Notes: generated from the sequence alone by a model not told the origin. A stretch of DNA of 64,000 nt from Ashinkailepas kermadecensis (GCA_034440615.1 JAOTOM010004961.1:406001-470000), one strand, 5' to 3'; numbered from the stretch's first letter, positions 13,020 through 25,544 are shown. Made by a program: numbers and translations.

Positions 13020-13570
13020 TAGGCGGCTTAGCGAAGACAAACAGACTGCCGGTGTGTAGCTGAGACAGACTGAATGTGGACTGTGGGCAGTGTAGCTAAG
13101 ACAAGCGGACTGTAGGTGTGTAACTGAAACATACTGAACGTGGACTGTGTAGCTGATACATGTAGACTGTGGGGTGTGGGCAGTGTAGCTAAGACAAGCG
13201 GACTGTAGGTGTGTAACTGAAACATACTGAACGTGGACTGTGTACCTGATACATGTAGACTGTGGGGTGTGGGCAGTGTAGCTAAGACAAGCGGACTGTA
13301 GGTGTGTAACTGGAACATACTGAACGTGGACTGTGTAGCTGATACATGTAGACTGTGGAGTGTGGGCAGTGTAGCTAAGACAAGCGGACTGTAGGTGTGT
13401 AACTGGAACATACTGAACGTGGACTGTGTAGCTGATACATGTAGACTGTGGAGTGTGGGCAGTGTAGCTAAGACAAGCGGACTGAAGGTGTGTAGCTGAA
13501 ACATACTGAATGTGGACTGTGTACCTGATACATGTAGACTGTGGGGTGTGGGCAATGTAGCTGAGGGAAA
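13020..13570. repeat. 93-bp higher-order array, about 6 copies
   Basis: Units of 93 bp are spaced by GATACATGTAGACTGTGG. Each is built of about three diverged GTAGCTGA-type monomers like those in the neighbouring array, so this is a higher-order form of the same ancestral repeat. Confidence 0.88.
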
Positions 13571-13649
13571 CAGAACGTGGGTCGGGTAGCTGAGCCACAG
13601 ACTGTGAGCTGCGCAGATGAGACAGTTTGTGGGATACATAGTTCAGACG

Positions 13650-13912
13650 CAAGACCGCGGGCTTTGCAGCTAAGATACACGCACCGTGGGCTATGTAGCT
13701 GCGATCAACGGTGGGCTGCGGGCTTTGCAGCTAAGATACACACACCGTGGGCTATGTAGCTGCGATAAACGGTGGGCTGCGGGCTTTGCAGCTAAGATGC
13801 ACACACCGTGGGCTATGTAGCTGCGATCAACGGTGGGCTGCGGGCTTTGTAGCTAAGATACACACACCGTGGGCTATGTAGCTGCTATCAACGGTGGGCT
13901 GCGCTGCGGTGT
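13650..13912. repeat. 61-bp array, 4 copies
   Basis: Units contain GCAGCTAAGATACACACACC and GTGGGCTATGTAGCTGCGAT, again two diverged monomers of the GTAGCTGA family. Confidence 0.88.
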
Positions 13913-15002
13913 CGCCGCAAGCAGAAGCGTCAGATCAGGAATGTACTCGTTCCGATCCCCAGCCAGCGCGTTGGTTTACCTTCGCGTACTATGTGTAGCT
14001 TGTGGTACCGCAGACCGTGATGTTCACATTACACATCACATTATCAGCATTGGTGTCCGCCTCACCTGATCGCTCCGTCGGGCGTGTTCAGTGTGCAGCC
14101 CTCCCCCACACCGCCAGGGGTTGCATATTATATGCCCATCGTCCATCAAGTATTTGTTTTAGCCGGTGCCCGGGTCGATAGCCGCAAAGAGCACTAATTA
14201 CTTTGCGGCACGAGCCGCCAGGCGCGCCATTATTAAATCCGCTATTGATCGCGCGACGACTCTTTACAACGGGGGTGCCCAGTCGATGGACAAGTCACAA
14301 TAATCAATGTATATATTTGCATTCGATAGCGGCATCGTTGCGGCCTGATCCGCTGATTTAGGCTGGCAATAAATCCCCGCTCGCCGGAGCTTTTATTGAA
14401 TATGAAAATCCCGTTCGTAAATCGTCCGTTGATAAAGGTAGCACTGGCAGGGCGGCCGCTACAGACGGCGGCGCGGCGCCAACGCAAGGTGAGAACGCAC
14501 CGACATACCGTCATCGTCACAGAGACAGCGGGCGGGCTGGGCTGGTGACCAGGTTCAGGGTCGCCGAGAAAGTAGGCTCGTCTATGCGCTGAGAGGCAGT
14601 AGAGTTGGGGCCTTGCCAACGTCGATCCCACACAAAGCATGATAATGATGATATCAATTCATATTCTTTCTCAGGCTAATCAGGGCGCCCAATGCCAACC
14701 GCCGTCCAATACTTTCATCACCGGTAGATCCAATACTGCACCTGTGGCCAATTCGAAGTTCACTCGACATGCCTGAGCACATAGGCTACATCACGTGGAC
14801 TTCGGCACGATGTTTACCGCGCCAGAGTATTCTTGACTGTGCTGTTGATCCAGGTGATATACTCTGTTTTCTTTTGGCGTGACCGTTTCTGGAAGGTACA
14901 GCAAGAGCACAACCTTACTTTATATTTGCTGGTGACGAAGAGCCGTACTGGGATCCAACTGTCACTGAGTCTGACAGGTGGGGAACACTGTCCTGGAACA
15001 CT
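13913..15002. other. single-copy region
   Basis: Moderate-GC sequence without tandem structure. No coding similarity recognised. It is downstream of the last detected cut exon, so probably intronic. Confidence 0.5.
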
Positions 15003-15725
15003 GTTCCGGGACCCCACTCACCTCCGTGATGGTCCTGCCCCGTGACCTGGGACGGGGGCGGCTGACCCGGGACCACGCCCACCTCCGTGGTGGTCCTGCC
15101 CCGTGACCTGGGAGGGAGGCGGCTGACCCGGGACCCCACTTACCTCCGTGATGGTCTTGCCCCGTGACCTGGGAGGGGGCGGCTGACCCGGGACCCCGCT
15201 CACCTTCGTGGTGGTTCAGCCACATGACCTGGGAGGGGGAGGGCGGCTGTCCAGTGACCTCGCTCACCTCCGTGGTGGTTCAGCCACGTGACCTGGGAGG
15301 GGGGTGGCGGCTGTCCAGTGATCCCGTTCACCTCCGTGATGATCCCACCCTATGACCTGGGGCGGCTGTCCAGTGACCTCGCTCACCTCCGTGATGACTC
15401 CGCCCCATGACCTGGGAGGGGGCGGCTGTCCAGTCACCTCGCTCACCTTCGTGATGGTCCTGCTCCGTGACCTGGGAGGGGGCGGCTGTCCAGTGACCTC
15501 GCTCACCTCCGTGGTAGTCAATTGATTCTGCCCCGTGACCTGGGAGGGGGCGGCTGTCCGGTGACCTCGCTCACCTCCGTGGTGGTCCTGCCCCGTGACC
15601 TGGGAGGGGGAGGGTGCGGCTGTTCAGTGACCTGGGAGGGGGCGGCTGTCCAGTGACCTCGCTAACCTCCGTGGTGGTCCTGCCCGTGACCTGGGAAGGG
15701 GCGGCTGTCCAGTGACCTCGCTCAC
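15003..15725 (-). repeat. 60-bp array carrying splice-site-like motifs
   Basis: About 11 units of roughly 60 bp. Read on the gene's sense strand each carries CACGGAGGTGAGCGAGGTCA (a GAG|GTGAGC donor), then ACTGGACAGCCG and CCCCCTCCCAGGTCACGG (a pyrimidine run ending CAG). The array starts at the real donor of the cut exon, whose first intron bases GTGAGCGAGGTCACTGGACA are the unit itself. Confidence 0.92.
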
Positions 15726-15883
15726 CTGTGCCGAGGGGCTGGCGGCGTCTGCATGAGGCCGCTCGTCGGTGATGGTCGGTTCAGACTTCATCGCCTGCGA
15801 CGCCTCGGTCAGGATGTGCGCGATCCTCTCGTCGGCGGCCGCCTCGTCCGAGCGGCCCGACATCGTCGACCGGCTCTCCTTGG
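15726..15883 (-). CDS. cut: Cux exon after CUT repeat 1 (DERIAHILTEASQAM)
   Basis: This 158-nt exon starts in phase 1 after GCCCTCAG|CC and ends in phase 0 at GCACAG|GTGAGC. The split codon from the CUT 1 exon becomes Ala, giving IPKK|A|KESRSTMS. It continues GRSDEAAADERIAHILTEAS, then QAMKSE and a charged Ser/Pro tail. Drosophila Cut, from memory, has a very similar S-EDRIAHIL-EA segment right after CUT repeat 1, which identifies the exon despite the 25.9-kb intron. The function of this motif is not known to me. Its donor lies directly against a 60-bp tandem array. Confidence 0.93.
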
Positions 15884-16929
15884 CTGAGGGCGGGTCAATC
15901 GGGTTAGCCTGGTGAGGGGCACGATGTGACTGACACCAGACACCAGCCGACACACCGCCCACACGGACGCCGGCCGATACACATCTCAAAAACGTTTAGG
16001 CTTGACGAGTGTACTGTTTCAATTTCGAAATGAGCTATATCGGCTTACCATATCAGCACCACAAAATATTCATAATCCGGACGGGCACGACTCATATTTT
16101 ATTGATGGCATCCAGACAAAGATGGCGGTTGGTGGAGCGCCGGATGATCGGGTTACTGATACCGTGCCGTGGAGATCACGAGCTGGTCTAGGCGGACGGG
16201 GCAATACGACCATGCCAACCACGTTAAAAGGGGACCAAACAGCTACTTGCCCCTCCCTTTGGGGCGGCTGGAATCGATACATGGCTTGCCGGACTTGCTT
16301 TCTACCTATGCGACCGCGGAACACCTAGCACTTCGCTCCACAACTCTTCGTTCCCAAAGACGCCAGGCAGGATATGGCAGCTTGTCGAAGTTTGCCAAAA
16401 ACTGGCCGACTTTCTGCCATCGTTGCCCCCCCTACTTTGGAAGTCGGCTGGATCGATCGGTGTCAGCGATGTAGGTCTGTGTGGTGGCAGTGGGCGACGT
16501 ATGGTGCGTACAGGCCGTGGGCTGGTGAGTCGGCTCCAGTGGCCGGCCGGCCCGACGGGCTCCGCACGCCCGCTGACGATCCGATCAGCGGCGGCGCGCC
16601 ACTCAATCGACCACCAATGCATTCGGCCGCTGGCATCTAACAACACCATCGACGCCAGGGAATGCGGCGCGCCGTGTTGTGAACACGTCCGGCCCGAACA
16701 CGGCCGGATTTACCGGACGGCCGCCTGACGGCCCACCCACCCGCCCGTCCGACCGCCACCGGTCGCCCATAAAGCAACGGCGAAGGAGAATCGGACGGCG
16801 TTTATTGGGACTGGCCTCGTGGCCTCAAATCATAGCGTCGAACAGGTGCACCGCGCGGCCCGAGCCCGCCAGTAAGCCGGACCACTTGGGCCCGGCCACG
16901 GCACGAATTGACCCGGTGACGAACTAAGT
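15884..16929. other. cut: intronic single-copy region
   Basis: Acceptor-side end of the 25.9-kb intron of cut. Short frames here show no similarity that I recognise. Confidence 0.5.
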
Positions 16930-17045
16930 TGGTCCAGCGACGGCGCGAGTTAGTCCGACGCCGGCCCATGTTGGTCCGGCGACACCCCAAGTTGGTCCGG
17001 CGACGCCCCAAGTTGGTCCGGCGACACCCCAAGTTGGTCCGGCTC
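16930..17045. repeat. 21-bp array, about 6 copies
   Basis: Units of TTGGTCCGGCGACACCCCAA plus G, with variants CGCGAG and CCCATG. Confidence 0.82.
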
Positions 17046-19529
17046 CCGTGGCCACGCGGCTGCCGCCACCCAACCCCAACTCTTCACTATTGATTCGCCA
17101 CCGTTAATAGCGCTTATTTGCATTATAAATAATCACATCAGGCCAGTCCACTTCTTCAAATGAGAGGGGCGGCCGCGTGCGAGAGGGGACGACGCTCCCC
17201 AGCCGAGGGGAGATCGATCCCACGGGCGAGAGCCGCCAGATCTACCTGATCCCCGCGGGCGGTGGTGACGTCACTGCCGCCGAGCGGTGGTGACGTCACC
17301 GGGCGCGCGGGTCGGCCGGCTTCCGATCAGATAGCGGCCGGGGCGCGGCTGGCCGGCTGACTGGCCGCCGTTGAGTCGTGACGACGTTCGGCGTCGGTAG
17401 CGACGCGACGGGGCGTCGCCGTCACGTGGGGACGCGCGGCTGTGCGCTGCCGACGGTGGTCGGCACCTCGGCCGACGAGGGGCGGGTCGGCCGCCCCGCA
17501 CACAGCACCGGGTAATCTGGACATCGCGCGCCGACGCCTAGTTAACAGGCCAGCCATACGTCCCCGGCCGTAATTCAGCTATGGAAACGGCCGCCCAGTC
17601 GCCACGGCTGGCTACCCACTGGGGGTCAGTCTGGGTGGGGTCACTGCGGTCAGGCAACAGCGCTGACTGGGTCAGGCGATAGGTGGGCGGCAGTCCCACG
17701 GGACGTATGCTGGGATCAGCGACAGGGAGCACTAGTGCACGCTCCATCACCTTAACGCACCAATCGAGAAGGCGTAGCAGACTGGTGAAGAGGACGTAGC
17801 ACACGCACCCGGTAGCCGCCGTGCGCCACGTCAACGTACCCGGTAGCCGCCGTGCACCACGCCGACGTACCCGGCAGCCGCCGTACACCACGTGCACACA
17901 TTCACAAGCCAATGCACCGTTCGGCAGATACAGGCGCGCGCGATAGATATCGACGGACAAAGCGGCTGTTTTGGGCCGGAGCCGCCACAAGGCGCCGGCT
18001 GTTCTCGGAGGCGTGTAGCACCGGCGCCGATAAGCCGGCCGCAGCGCTGCCTTTTGCCGGCGCCGCCGTCACCGTTCGCCGGCTCTGCCACAGCTGTTTG
18101 TCGCGCTATCAATAATCGATCTTTGCACAGCGCCGGCCGGCCCGGCGCCGGCCTTCACACGGGCCGTCGGCGCGCGCTGGTCATCCATGGCACCGCGCGA
18201 GACGCCACGCTTCACATGGCCGAGCCACGGAGCCCAGCCGTCGCCGCAGAACAACCGCCGGCCACCAACGGCAAGTGAGCGCGCCGCTCTGCCGCGCCCA
18301 CTGACCGGATAGATTATATAGCCATCAGCCGGCGGCGGCGGCGGCGGCGAAGCGGTGCTGTACTCATCTTGGACGCCGGCAACCGGCCAGCTGAGCGGCG
18401 CCGCGTGACTCAGCGCGGCTTAGTGAGTCGCGTCGCGGCCCGATCCGGCCAGTATCGCCGTGTTGGCCGTGTCGGCCGTGTTGGAGTCGGCGCCGCACCT
18501 TCACGTGACGGCCGTTCCCACGGCCGAGCTTCTGTGGGCGTGCCACGCCGAGAGGCAGCGGCAGGTCGCCCGGGCCACTATCCCGCCGCAACACCGGCAC
18601 CACCAGCTGCGGGATAGCAGCCGTCGGCCGTGCTCTGCGCAAGACATGGCGCCTGGCCGTGATGTAGCGAGTGATACGCGGTCATCACCACTCGTGCAAT
18701 CGCCACACATCGGACACAAATCCGGCACAGAACAAGACGCAACCGGTGGACCGATCCCATCTGCCGGTCACACGCCCGGCGCCAGTACCGGCACTCCGGA
18801 GCTGCGGCGCCGGGTCACGACCGTCACACGCGTGACGCGTGACGACGGCACCATCGCGGCCGACGTAGCCGCGCGCGCCGAGAAGCCGAGAGTCGGTCGC
18901 GGCCGGCCGGCACCGCCGCCGTTCATAAACAGAGGTTGGCCGGTTTTTGCCGGCCAACACCTGTCGGCGGCGGGCGACGGCTCGCGGCTATCACGCGGCT
19001 ATCGCGGCTTTTTGCGGCCGTGTGTGGTTTATTGGCCGGTGGCCGGCCGAGCAGTCGGCGGACAGACGACGCCACTGGCGGCTAACTCACAGCGACACGC
19101 CGCCGCTGCCGCCACCGCCGGCACAGCCCCGCTAATCACCGCCGCGCGCCGCATACCCGGCCGTCAGTGGACACACAAGCCGGAATACACGCCCACCGAA
19201 GCCGGACGGACGCGAATCAGACGGCCGATGGTGGTTCAGATCACGTAGGACACGCACGAGCCCGACTCAACACAAGGTGAAGTGCAAGGCTTGGCTGCTC
19301 AAGCATGGTAAACAGGCCTTCACAACACGCAGACATGAAGTCCAGATTGTCCGGGTGTAAAAACCAAATCCCGTCGCAGAAATGCCAACATAAGAGATAT
19401 GTGAGAGCTAACGAGCCATGGATGAGACGTCAAGCACTGAATTGACGTCATGAAGCATTGGTTCATTGATTGATTATTGAGAACCACAGTCGCATTGCTA
19501 GTGGATGAATGTACAGCAAGGAAACAGCC
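17046..19529. other. cut: CpG-rich intronic region, no arrays
   Basis: Very GC- and CpG-rich sequence without tandem arrays, one of the longest such stretches in the window. A GGC run lies near 18331-18350 and a sense-strand TATATAA at 18314-18320. No coding similarity was recognised. Confidence 0.5.
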
Positions 19530-19703
19530 AATAACAGTGAGGTAGCGGTGGTTTTGGGCGTTAGCGCGCCGACTACTTGTGCCACAATAACAGTGAGGTA
19601 GCGATGGACTCTGGCGTTAGAGCGCGCCGACTACGTGTGCCACAATAACAGTGAGGTAGCGGTGGTTTGGGGCGTTAGGGCGCGCCGACTACCTTGCCAC
19701 GAT
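19530..19703. repeat. 56-58 bp array, 3 copies
   Basis: AATAACAGTGAGGTAGCG recurs at 19530, 19586 and 19644, followed by GGCGTTAG and GCGCGCCGACTAC. Confidence 0.88.
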
Positions 19704-20927
19704 TATAATGAGGAACTCATTTACAGAGCGGAGTAACTGCTGGATGAATGCACTGGCCGTATATTTAGTGCTGAAACATAGAAAGCGTTTCGGTGAATTT
19801 CAAGATTTAAATCAAGTCTATCGTGGTGAATCATCGGTGACTTCACTGCGCAGCCCTGGTACACTGACTCGTACTTCACTTCTGAATTGTAGCATGGACC
19901 TTTTCAAGTTTCGTGAAAGGAAACGACGTACAATTATTTGCGCCTCCAACGAAGTTTAGCCAGTGGGTTCGTTGACGTAAGAGAGTGCTTGGTTATCGGA
20001 TCTGCTTTCCATCACTCAACCATGCGTCACCATGAAGCAAAATTTGACATAAAGTGCGTATGTATGTGTGCTTGTGTGCGAATGCATAGGTCCGTACATG
20101 CGTGCGTCTGTATGTGTGAAGGGGTGGGCTGGGATTCAATGCGAATAAACAGGAAATAAAGTCCAAAAGTACCTGAACCCTTGACCCCCCCCCCCATTTG
20201 AAATTCCCCGACTAATCGCAGCGTAAATAAAGTAAATGGGAGTAAATGCGGCGCATTGCCACACCAGGCTACAACTGGATTACTCAGCGTCGGTCCCCAC
20301 AGGGACCCACCCACTTATAGTGGTTGACACGCTCCACACACGCCACTACCTCAGGCGCCGTTAGCCAGCGCCGGGCGCTCCGCCGAGTGCATCGCCGAGG
20401 CCAAACCGGCGCCAGCCGCGCCGGCATTGTCACCTGCTGTGCGCCACTGTCACCACGTCGCCGACACAGGCACCGCCGGCTATCATTGTCGGCTGCCCGC
20501 CTACAGCCGCCGCCGCCGCTATCCATCCAAACCCACCTGTCGAAAACGACCGGCAACTGCACAAATATTATCGGAGAAAACAGTCCGGCGTCGGGCCGTT
20601 GTCGCCTTCGACGACGGCGCGGCGACACGCCGTCGGCGCCGACGGACGGGCGCAGCGGCGCGGCGCGACGGCGAGAAATGAGCGCGCCGCGGCCCACAAT
20701 GGCCGGCCGGCGGCACGTGCCAGGGCGACGACCATTATAATTGCGGCGTGTGCGACGCGGCTGCGGCGTCCGTGACAGATGACGCGGCCGGCGACGGCCA
20801 TCAATGACTGGCGTGGGCAGCGCGCGGCCGCACCTTCCGCCGCAGCGCGATAATCTGGCGTCGGCTCTGTGCCAAGGAAAACGGCTCGCAGTCGGACGGC
20901 CAAACGGGCGACATTGTTCACGGCCGG
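19704..20927. other. cut: intronic single-copy region
   Basis: An AT-richer half (to about 20.3 kb, with a TGTGTG-rich stretch and a poly-C at about 20186) then a GC-rich half. No gene recognised. Confidence 0.5.
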
Positions 20928-21417
20928 CCAGTACCGGACAGTACGGCCAGTACCGGACAGTACGGCCAGTACCGGACAGTACGGCCAGTACCGGACAATA
21001 CGGCCAGTACCGGACAGTACGGCCAGAACGGCCAGTACCGGACAGTGCAGCCAGTACCGGATAGTACGGCCAATACAGCCAGTACGGCCAGTACCGGCCA
21101 GTACGGGAAGTATAGGCAGCACGGGCAGTGTAAGCAGCACGGGCAGTATCGGCCAGTACGGGCAGTACCGGCCAGTACGGGAAGTATGGGCAGTACGGAA
21201 AGTATGGGCAGCACGGGCAGTACCGGCCAGTACGGCCAATACCGGATAGTACGGGCAGTACGAATAGTACGGCCAGTACGAGAAGTATGGATAGTAAGGG
21301 CAGTATCGCCAGTACGGGAAGTATGGATAGTAAGGGCAGTACCGGCCAGTACGAGCAGTACGAGCAGTACGGGCAGTACAGGGCAGTACGGCCAGTACCG
21401 GATAGTACGGTCAGCGA
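20928..21417. repeat. 19-bp array built of 9-10 bp half units
   Basis: AGTACGGCCAGTACCGGAC repeats to about 21070, then decays into shorter GTACGGGCA and GTACCGGCC monomers. Confidence 0.88.
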
Positions 21418-21419
21418 GA

Positions 21420-21805
21420 GCAGCGTGGGCAGACACGGGCGCTCGGCCACCACACTCGGTGTCCACGCCAGCGGATCGTGGGCAGACACGGGCGCTCGGC
21501 CATCACACTCGGTGTCCACGCCAGCGGATCGTGAGCGGACACGGGCGCTCGGCCATCACACTCGGTGTCCACGCCAGCGGATCGTGAGCGGACACGGGCG
21601 CTCGGCCATCACACTCGGTGTCCACGCCAGCGGATCGTGGCTAGACACGGGCGCTCGGCTATCACACTCGGTGTCCACGCCAGCGGATCGTGAGCGGACA
21701 CGGGCGCTCGGCCATCACACTCGGTGTCCACGCCAGCGGATCGTGGCTAGACACGGGCGCTCGGCCATCACACTCGGTGTCCACGCCAGCGGATCGTGAG
21801 CGGAC
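21420..21805. repeat. 53-bp array, 7 copies
   Basis: Units contain GACACGGGCGCTCGGCCATC and CACTCGGTGTCCACGCCAGC; GTGAGCG and GTGGCTA variants alternate, giving a partial higher-order pattern. Confidence 0.92.
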
Positions 21806-21879
21806 ACCGACCAGTCGATCGGCCAGAGCAGCGACACCAGGCCCCGCCTTCGACCAATCACCATCACCATCGGGCTACC

Positions 21880-22045
21880 GCCGCTTCCGCCGCCCGTCGC
21901 CGCTTCCGCCGCCGTGGCCGATGCCGCCGCCCGTCGCCGCTTCCGCCGCCGTGGCCGATGCCGCCGCCCGTCGCCGCTTCCGCCGCCCGTGGCCGATGCC
22001 GCCGCCGATACCGCCGCCGCCGCCGCCGCCGCCATCGCCCGCCAC
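21880..22045. repeat. GCC-rich trinucleotide and 33-bp-like array
   Basis: CCGCTTCCGCCGCCGTGG and GATGCCGCCGCCCGTCG segments repeat and end in pure GCC triplets. Confidence 0.85.
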
Positions 22046-23049
22046 CCAGGCTCAGAACGGCACGGCGATAAAACTCGACCACGGCTCGATTGTACCGATA
22101 CGATCGTGCCGGGCCGCTGCCATGTTTTAATATCATATCGCAGAAAGGATCTCTCGCTATTTTATGAAAGACGTATCTCCCAATGAATTCTGTATGCTAA
22201 TTTATTGCCCGGTACAACGGCTTCCGCCCGCCCCGCCGTCGCGTCTATGCGCGGCGCGCCTGCCGGCAGCCGATTTATTAATTCGCGTCGAAGGCGCCGC
22301 GCCGCGCCGATTACGCCGCAACTCATTGTGCGCGCCGGGCGCACGCGCCGCTTTGTTTTCCGTCCCTCGGCAGTCGGCTAAAATCGCGATCGATATGCAA
22401 TCAATTGAAATTCAGCGCTCCGGTGACGTGCTGTGGGCCAACTACCAGCCGCCACGCCAGGTTTGAGGGCCCACCCGACGTGACGTCATCAATACCCAAC
22501 GTGACATCATCCAACGACATGGTGCTATGCAAGGATTTAGGCCGAGCGCAACCGGAAAAGTAATTGCATTGTCAGGTTTAAATAGTGCATGGATGTAAGA
22601 ATCATACTCGTATGCGCAAAATATCTTTGTAGGTGTCATGTCTTACATTTGTAATAACTTGTTGGCTAAATTCTGCAGATACCAGCGTTAAACTGGTTCG
22701 GGGATAGGCCATGGCGGTGACTAATCACAATGCAATCATGTTTCCAGTAAGCCTCCGTCTGAAACAGTTCTGTTAAACTTTTGTTTCCCAGCCCTGCTAT
22801 CGATTAACTATACCGGGAACATGTTTCACACCCCTAAGCCCCACAGGCCAGAGTAGTTATTCGCCTCCAGAGTACAGGTCGGTGTCCAGGTCGGTCTGCA
22901 GGTTCTGTGCCCGGTGACAGGTTCTGTGCCCGGGTGTATCAAATTCGATGCCCGCAGTGGCGGTCGGCTCAGTGGTAGGATCAGTCTCCAACTGATCCCG
23001 TGCTCAGCTTCGTGTCCGGACCGTGTCCGGCCTCCGCTCAACCACCTCC
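22046..23049. other. cut: intronic single-copy region
   Basis: Contains a CpG-rich stretch at about 22.2-22.4 kb and AT-rich sequence beyond. No gene recognised. Confidence 0.5.
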
Positions 23050-23470
23050 AACCTCCAACCAGATTGCGTTCAGTTTCGGGTCCGGATCATATTCAGCCCC
23101 GTGTCCGGATCGTGTTCAGCCATTTCGTGTCATTCAGTCTCGTGTCCGGATCATATTCAGTCTCGTGTCCGGATCATGTTCAGCCTTGAGTCCAGTCTCG
23201 TGTCCGGATCATGTTCAGTCTCGTGTCCGGATCATATTCAGCCCCGTGTCCGGATCGTGTTCAGCCTTGAGTCCAGTCTCGTGTCCGGATCATGTTCAGT
23301 CTCGTGTCCGGATCATGTTCAGTCTCGTGTCCGGATCATGTTCAGTCCCGTGTCCGGATCATGTTCAGTCTCGTGTCCGGATCATATTCAGCCCCGTGTC
23401 CGGATCATGTTCAGCCTTGAGTCCAGTCTCGTGTCCGGATCATATTCAGTCTCGTGTCCGGGTTGTGATC
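23050..23470. repeat. 23-bp array, about 18 copies
   Basis: Units of CGTGTCCGGATCATGTTCAG plus TCT or CCC, interrupted by CCTTGAGTCCAGTCT inserts that recur and suggest block duplication. Confidence 0.9.
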
Positions 23471-25544
23471 GGATTGTGCCCAGCGCTGCGTTCAAGTACA
23501 TGTTCGGGTGGGTCTGTGTCCAGGTTGGTGTTCAGATTCGCGTCTCGTCCGATGTCCAGATTTGTATCTAGCTCTGTGTCCGGCCGCACACCTGACGCCA
23601 TTTCCAGCTCAACATTCCGCCGCAGTCCAGTCGGATGTGAGGTCCCGTGTCCGTCTCAGTACCGGTCCGGTGTGCTGGCCCGTGCCGGCCGTCACCACTG
23701 CCACCAGCCACCGCCGGCAGCCGGGGCCAACACCGGAACCACTCACAGTTGGCGGCGGCCACGCGGACTCAAGCCGCTTAGCGGCGCCGGCCTTGCCGCC
23801 CGGTCATTAACAAAGACCGCTTTCGCCTTGCACGTCGGCGCGCGTTAGCCACGGCCGGCCGCCACCATTTCGATGTGACCGACTGGGCGGCGGCCGCCGG
23901 ACGGATCTCACCTCAAAGGGCGGCGGCCGGGTGTGTGCCATGCCTCACGACGACCATCCATTCACCATCGGCACATGTCACCAACTCGCTGCGCCGCCGT
24001 CGCCGTGTAAATAAACAGCCGCGCCGGCTGACAAATTCACAGCGAGCCGGCGTCTATGGCGAACAGCCGACCCGGCCAACACTCGCCGCTCCATATTCAT
24101 AAAACAAACCAACTGTCAGCTGCTCAGGATCTCCCGCATCCGATGCCCAACAAGCACATGGGGTGCGCGAAGCTAGGCGGAGCCTTTTCCGCGGCAGTGT
24201 CTGTGGCACACCTACTTAGTGTCAACTCCCCAGGGAGCCTCGCGTGTGACAAGTCTAACAGCTGGCATGCTGTTCATGCACGGCTTCACTCGAGGCTACC
24301 AATGCAGGTAAAATCTTGGTGTAAGAATTACTGGAGAACTGGAAAAAGCACCCGGGGCGTTTTATACGCTACGTGAAAATGCATAAACTTATTAATACAC
24401 CAACTTAGAAGATCTTGCTAGCCAACACAATCAGCTATAGTGTAGTTTACGCTCTAAGTGCTTCCGGCATTCAAAATGAGTACAACTTTGTATTTATTGC
24501 ACAAACATGTCACTAGCTACTCGCGATTCATTATTGGCTTTAGAGCACACCAGGTGTACAGTCCAAGTACACACCGCTACCTTACTTTGGAAACAATATC
24601 AGAAGCCTGGCATGGTACAGACAATTCACAGACGACACATTTTTACCGTAATTTAGGACCAATGTCACCTGTATAAGGTGCAATAAGGGGCGCTGGAAGA
24701 TTGTGGGCAAGTGGAGAGCTATGGGGTTCCCGTGTAACATTCACAGGGCCAGATAGCATACCGTTCAGGAAGGGAACATCATCGCAACTGCGCTCCATTG
24801 CCAGCCCATCGATAAATCCACCTTATTCCGTACAAGTTCCGTATAATCCAGTAGTTCACAAATAAGCATACCGATCTGAGCAATTCGGAGCAGCACAATT
24901 AAATGGGAACACATGACTATTTCAAAACGAGTTACAAGTATCGGCAATCAGGCATAATATGCATTGGCATATGCGTATGTGAACCATAGTCAGTGGCGGA
25001 GCCCGACTTTGGAAACAATTCCTCTAAGTCCTGAATACCCGCATCGAAAACCACTCTTGAGACAAAAGTCCCAAGGTGTGCCACGAGTCTCTCCGTCTCA
25101 CAGCGTTCCAGGTCAGTGTATGTAGCACAAAATCGCTCAGAGCGGCATCTTATGTTCCAATGTCATTGAGCCAGCCGACCGTCCGGTCTCGAGGAACGCA
25201 TGTCACGTGGCATGACCTAATCACATGACCGGAGGCCGGCCGACCTCATGAGGCGGGCTGTACGGCAACGAGAGTGTAGTCAGAAACCTCTTCTATTAAG
25301 AATGTGTAGGACGTCAGAGAGAATACTGTGATGAAAGCTGGTAAGGATAAACATTAATTACATGCGCTTCTCATTGAAGTTGTCAGCATTTGACACGTAA
25401 TTAAGAAGTTATTGAGGCTGCAAAGGCCCGACGATCGGACCGGGTCGGGTCAGGCCAATGGCATGACCTTTCCCTATATATATACATACATATCGATGTC
25501 AATCAACGTGAGCATGTGAGTACATCTTTCACCGGGCTATCTAC
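23471..25544. other. cut: intronic single-copy region
   Basis: About 2 kb without clear arrays; 24.1-25.5 kb is AT-rich and unlike the surrounding repeats, with a short TATATA/CATA run near 25475. No coding similarity or transposon ends recognised. Confidence 0.5.

Noticed and set aside
18295..18325. Sense-strand TATATAA at 18314-18320 followed by an arthropod-type TCAGT initiator
   Set aside because: The spacing from TATA to the initiator A is about 18 nt, too short for the usual 30, so not called as a promoter.
22960..23000. tRNA A-box-like GGCTCAGTGGTAGGATC
   Set aside because: No B box (GGTTCGAATCC) follows at the right distance and no cloverleaf can be drawn.
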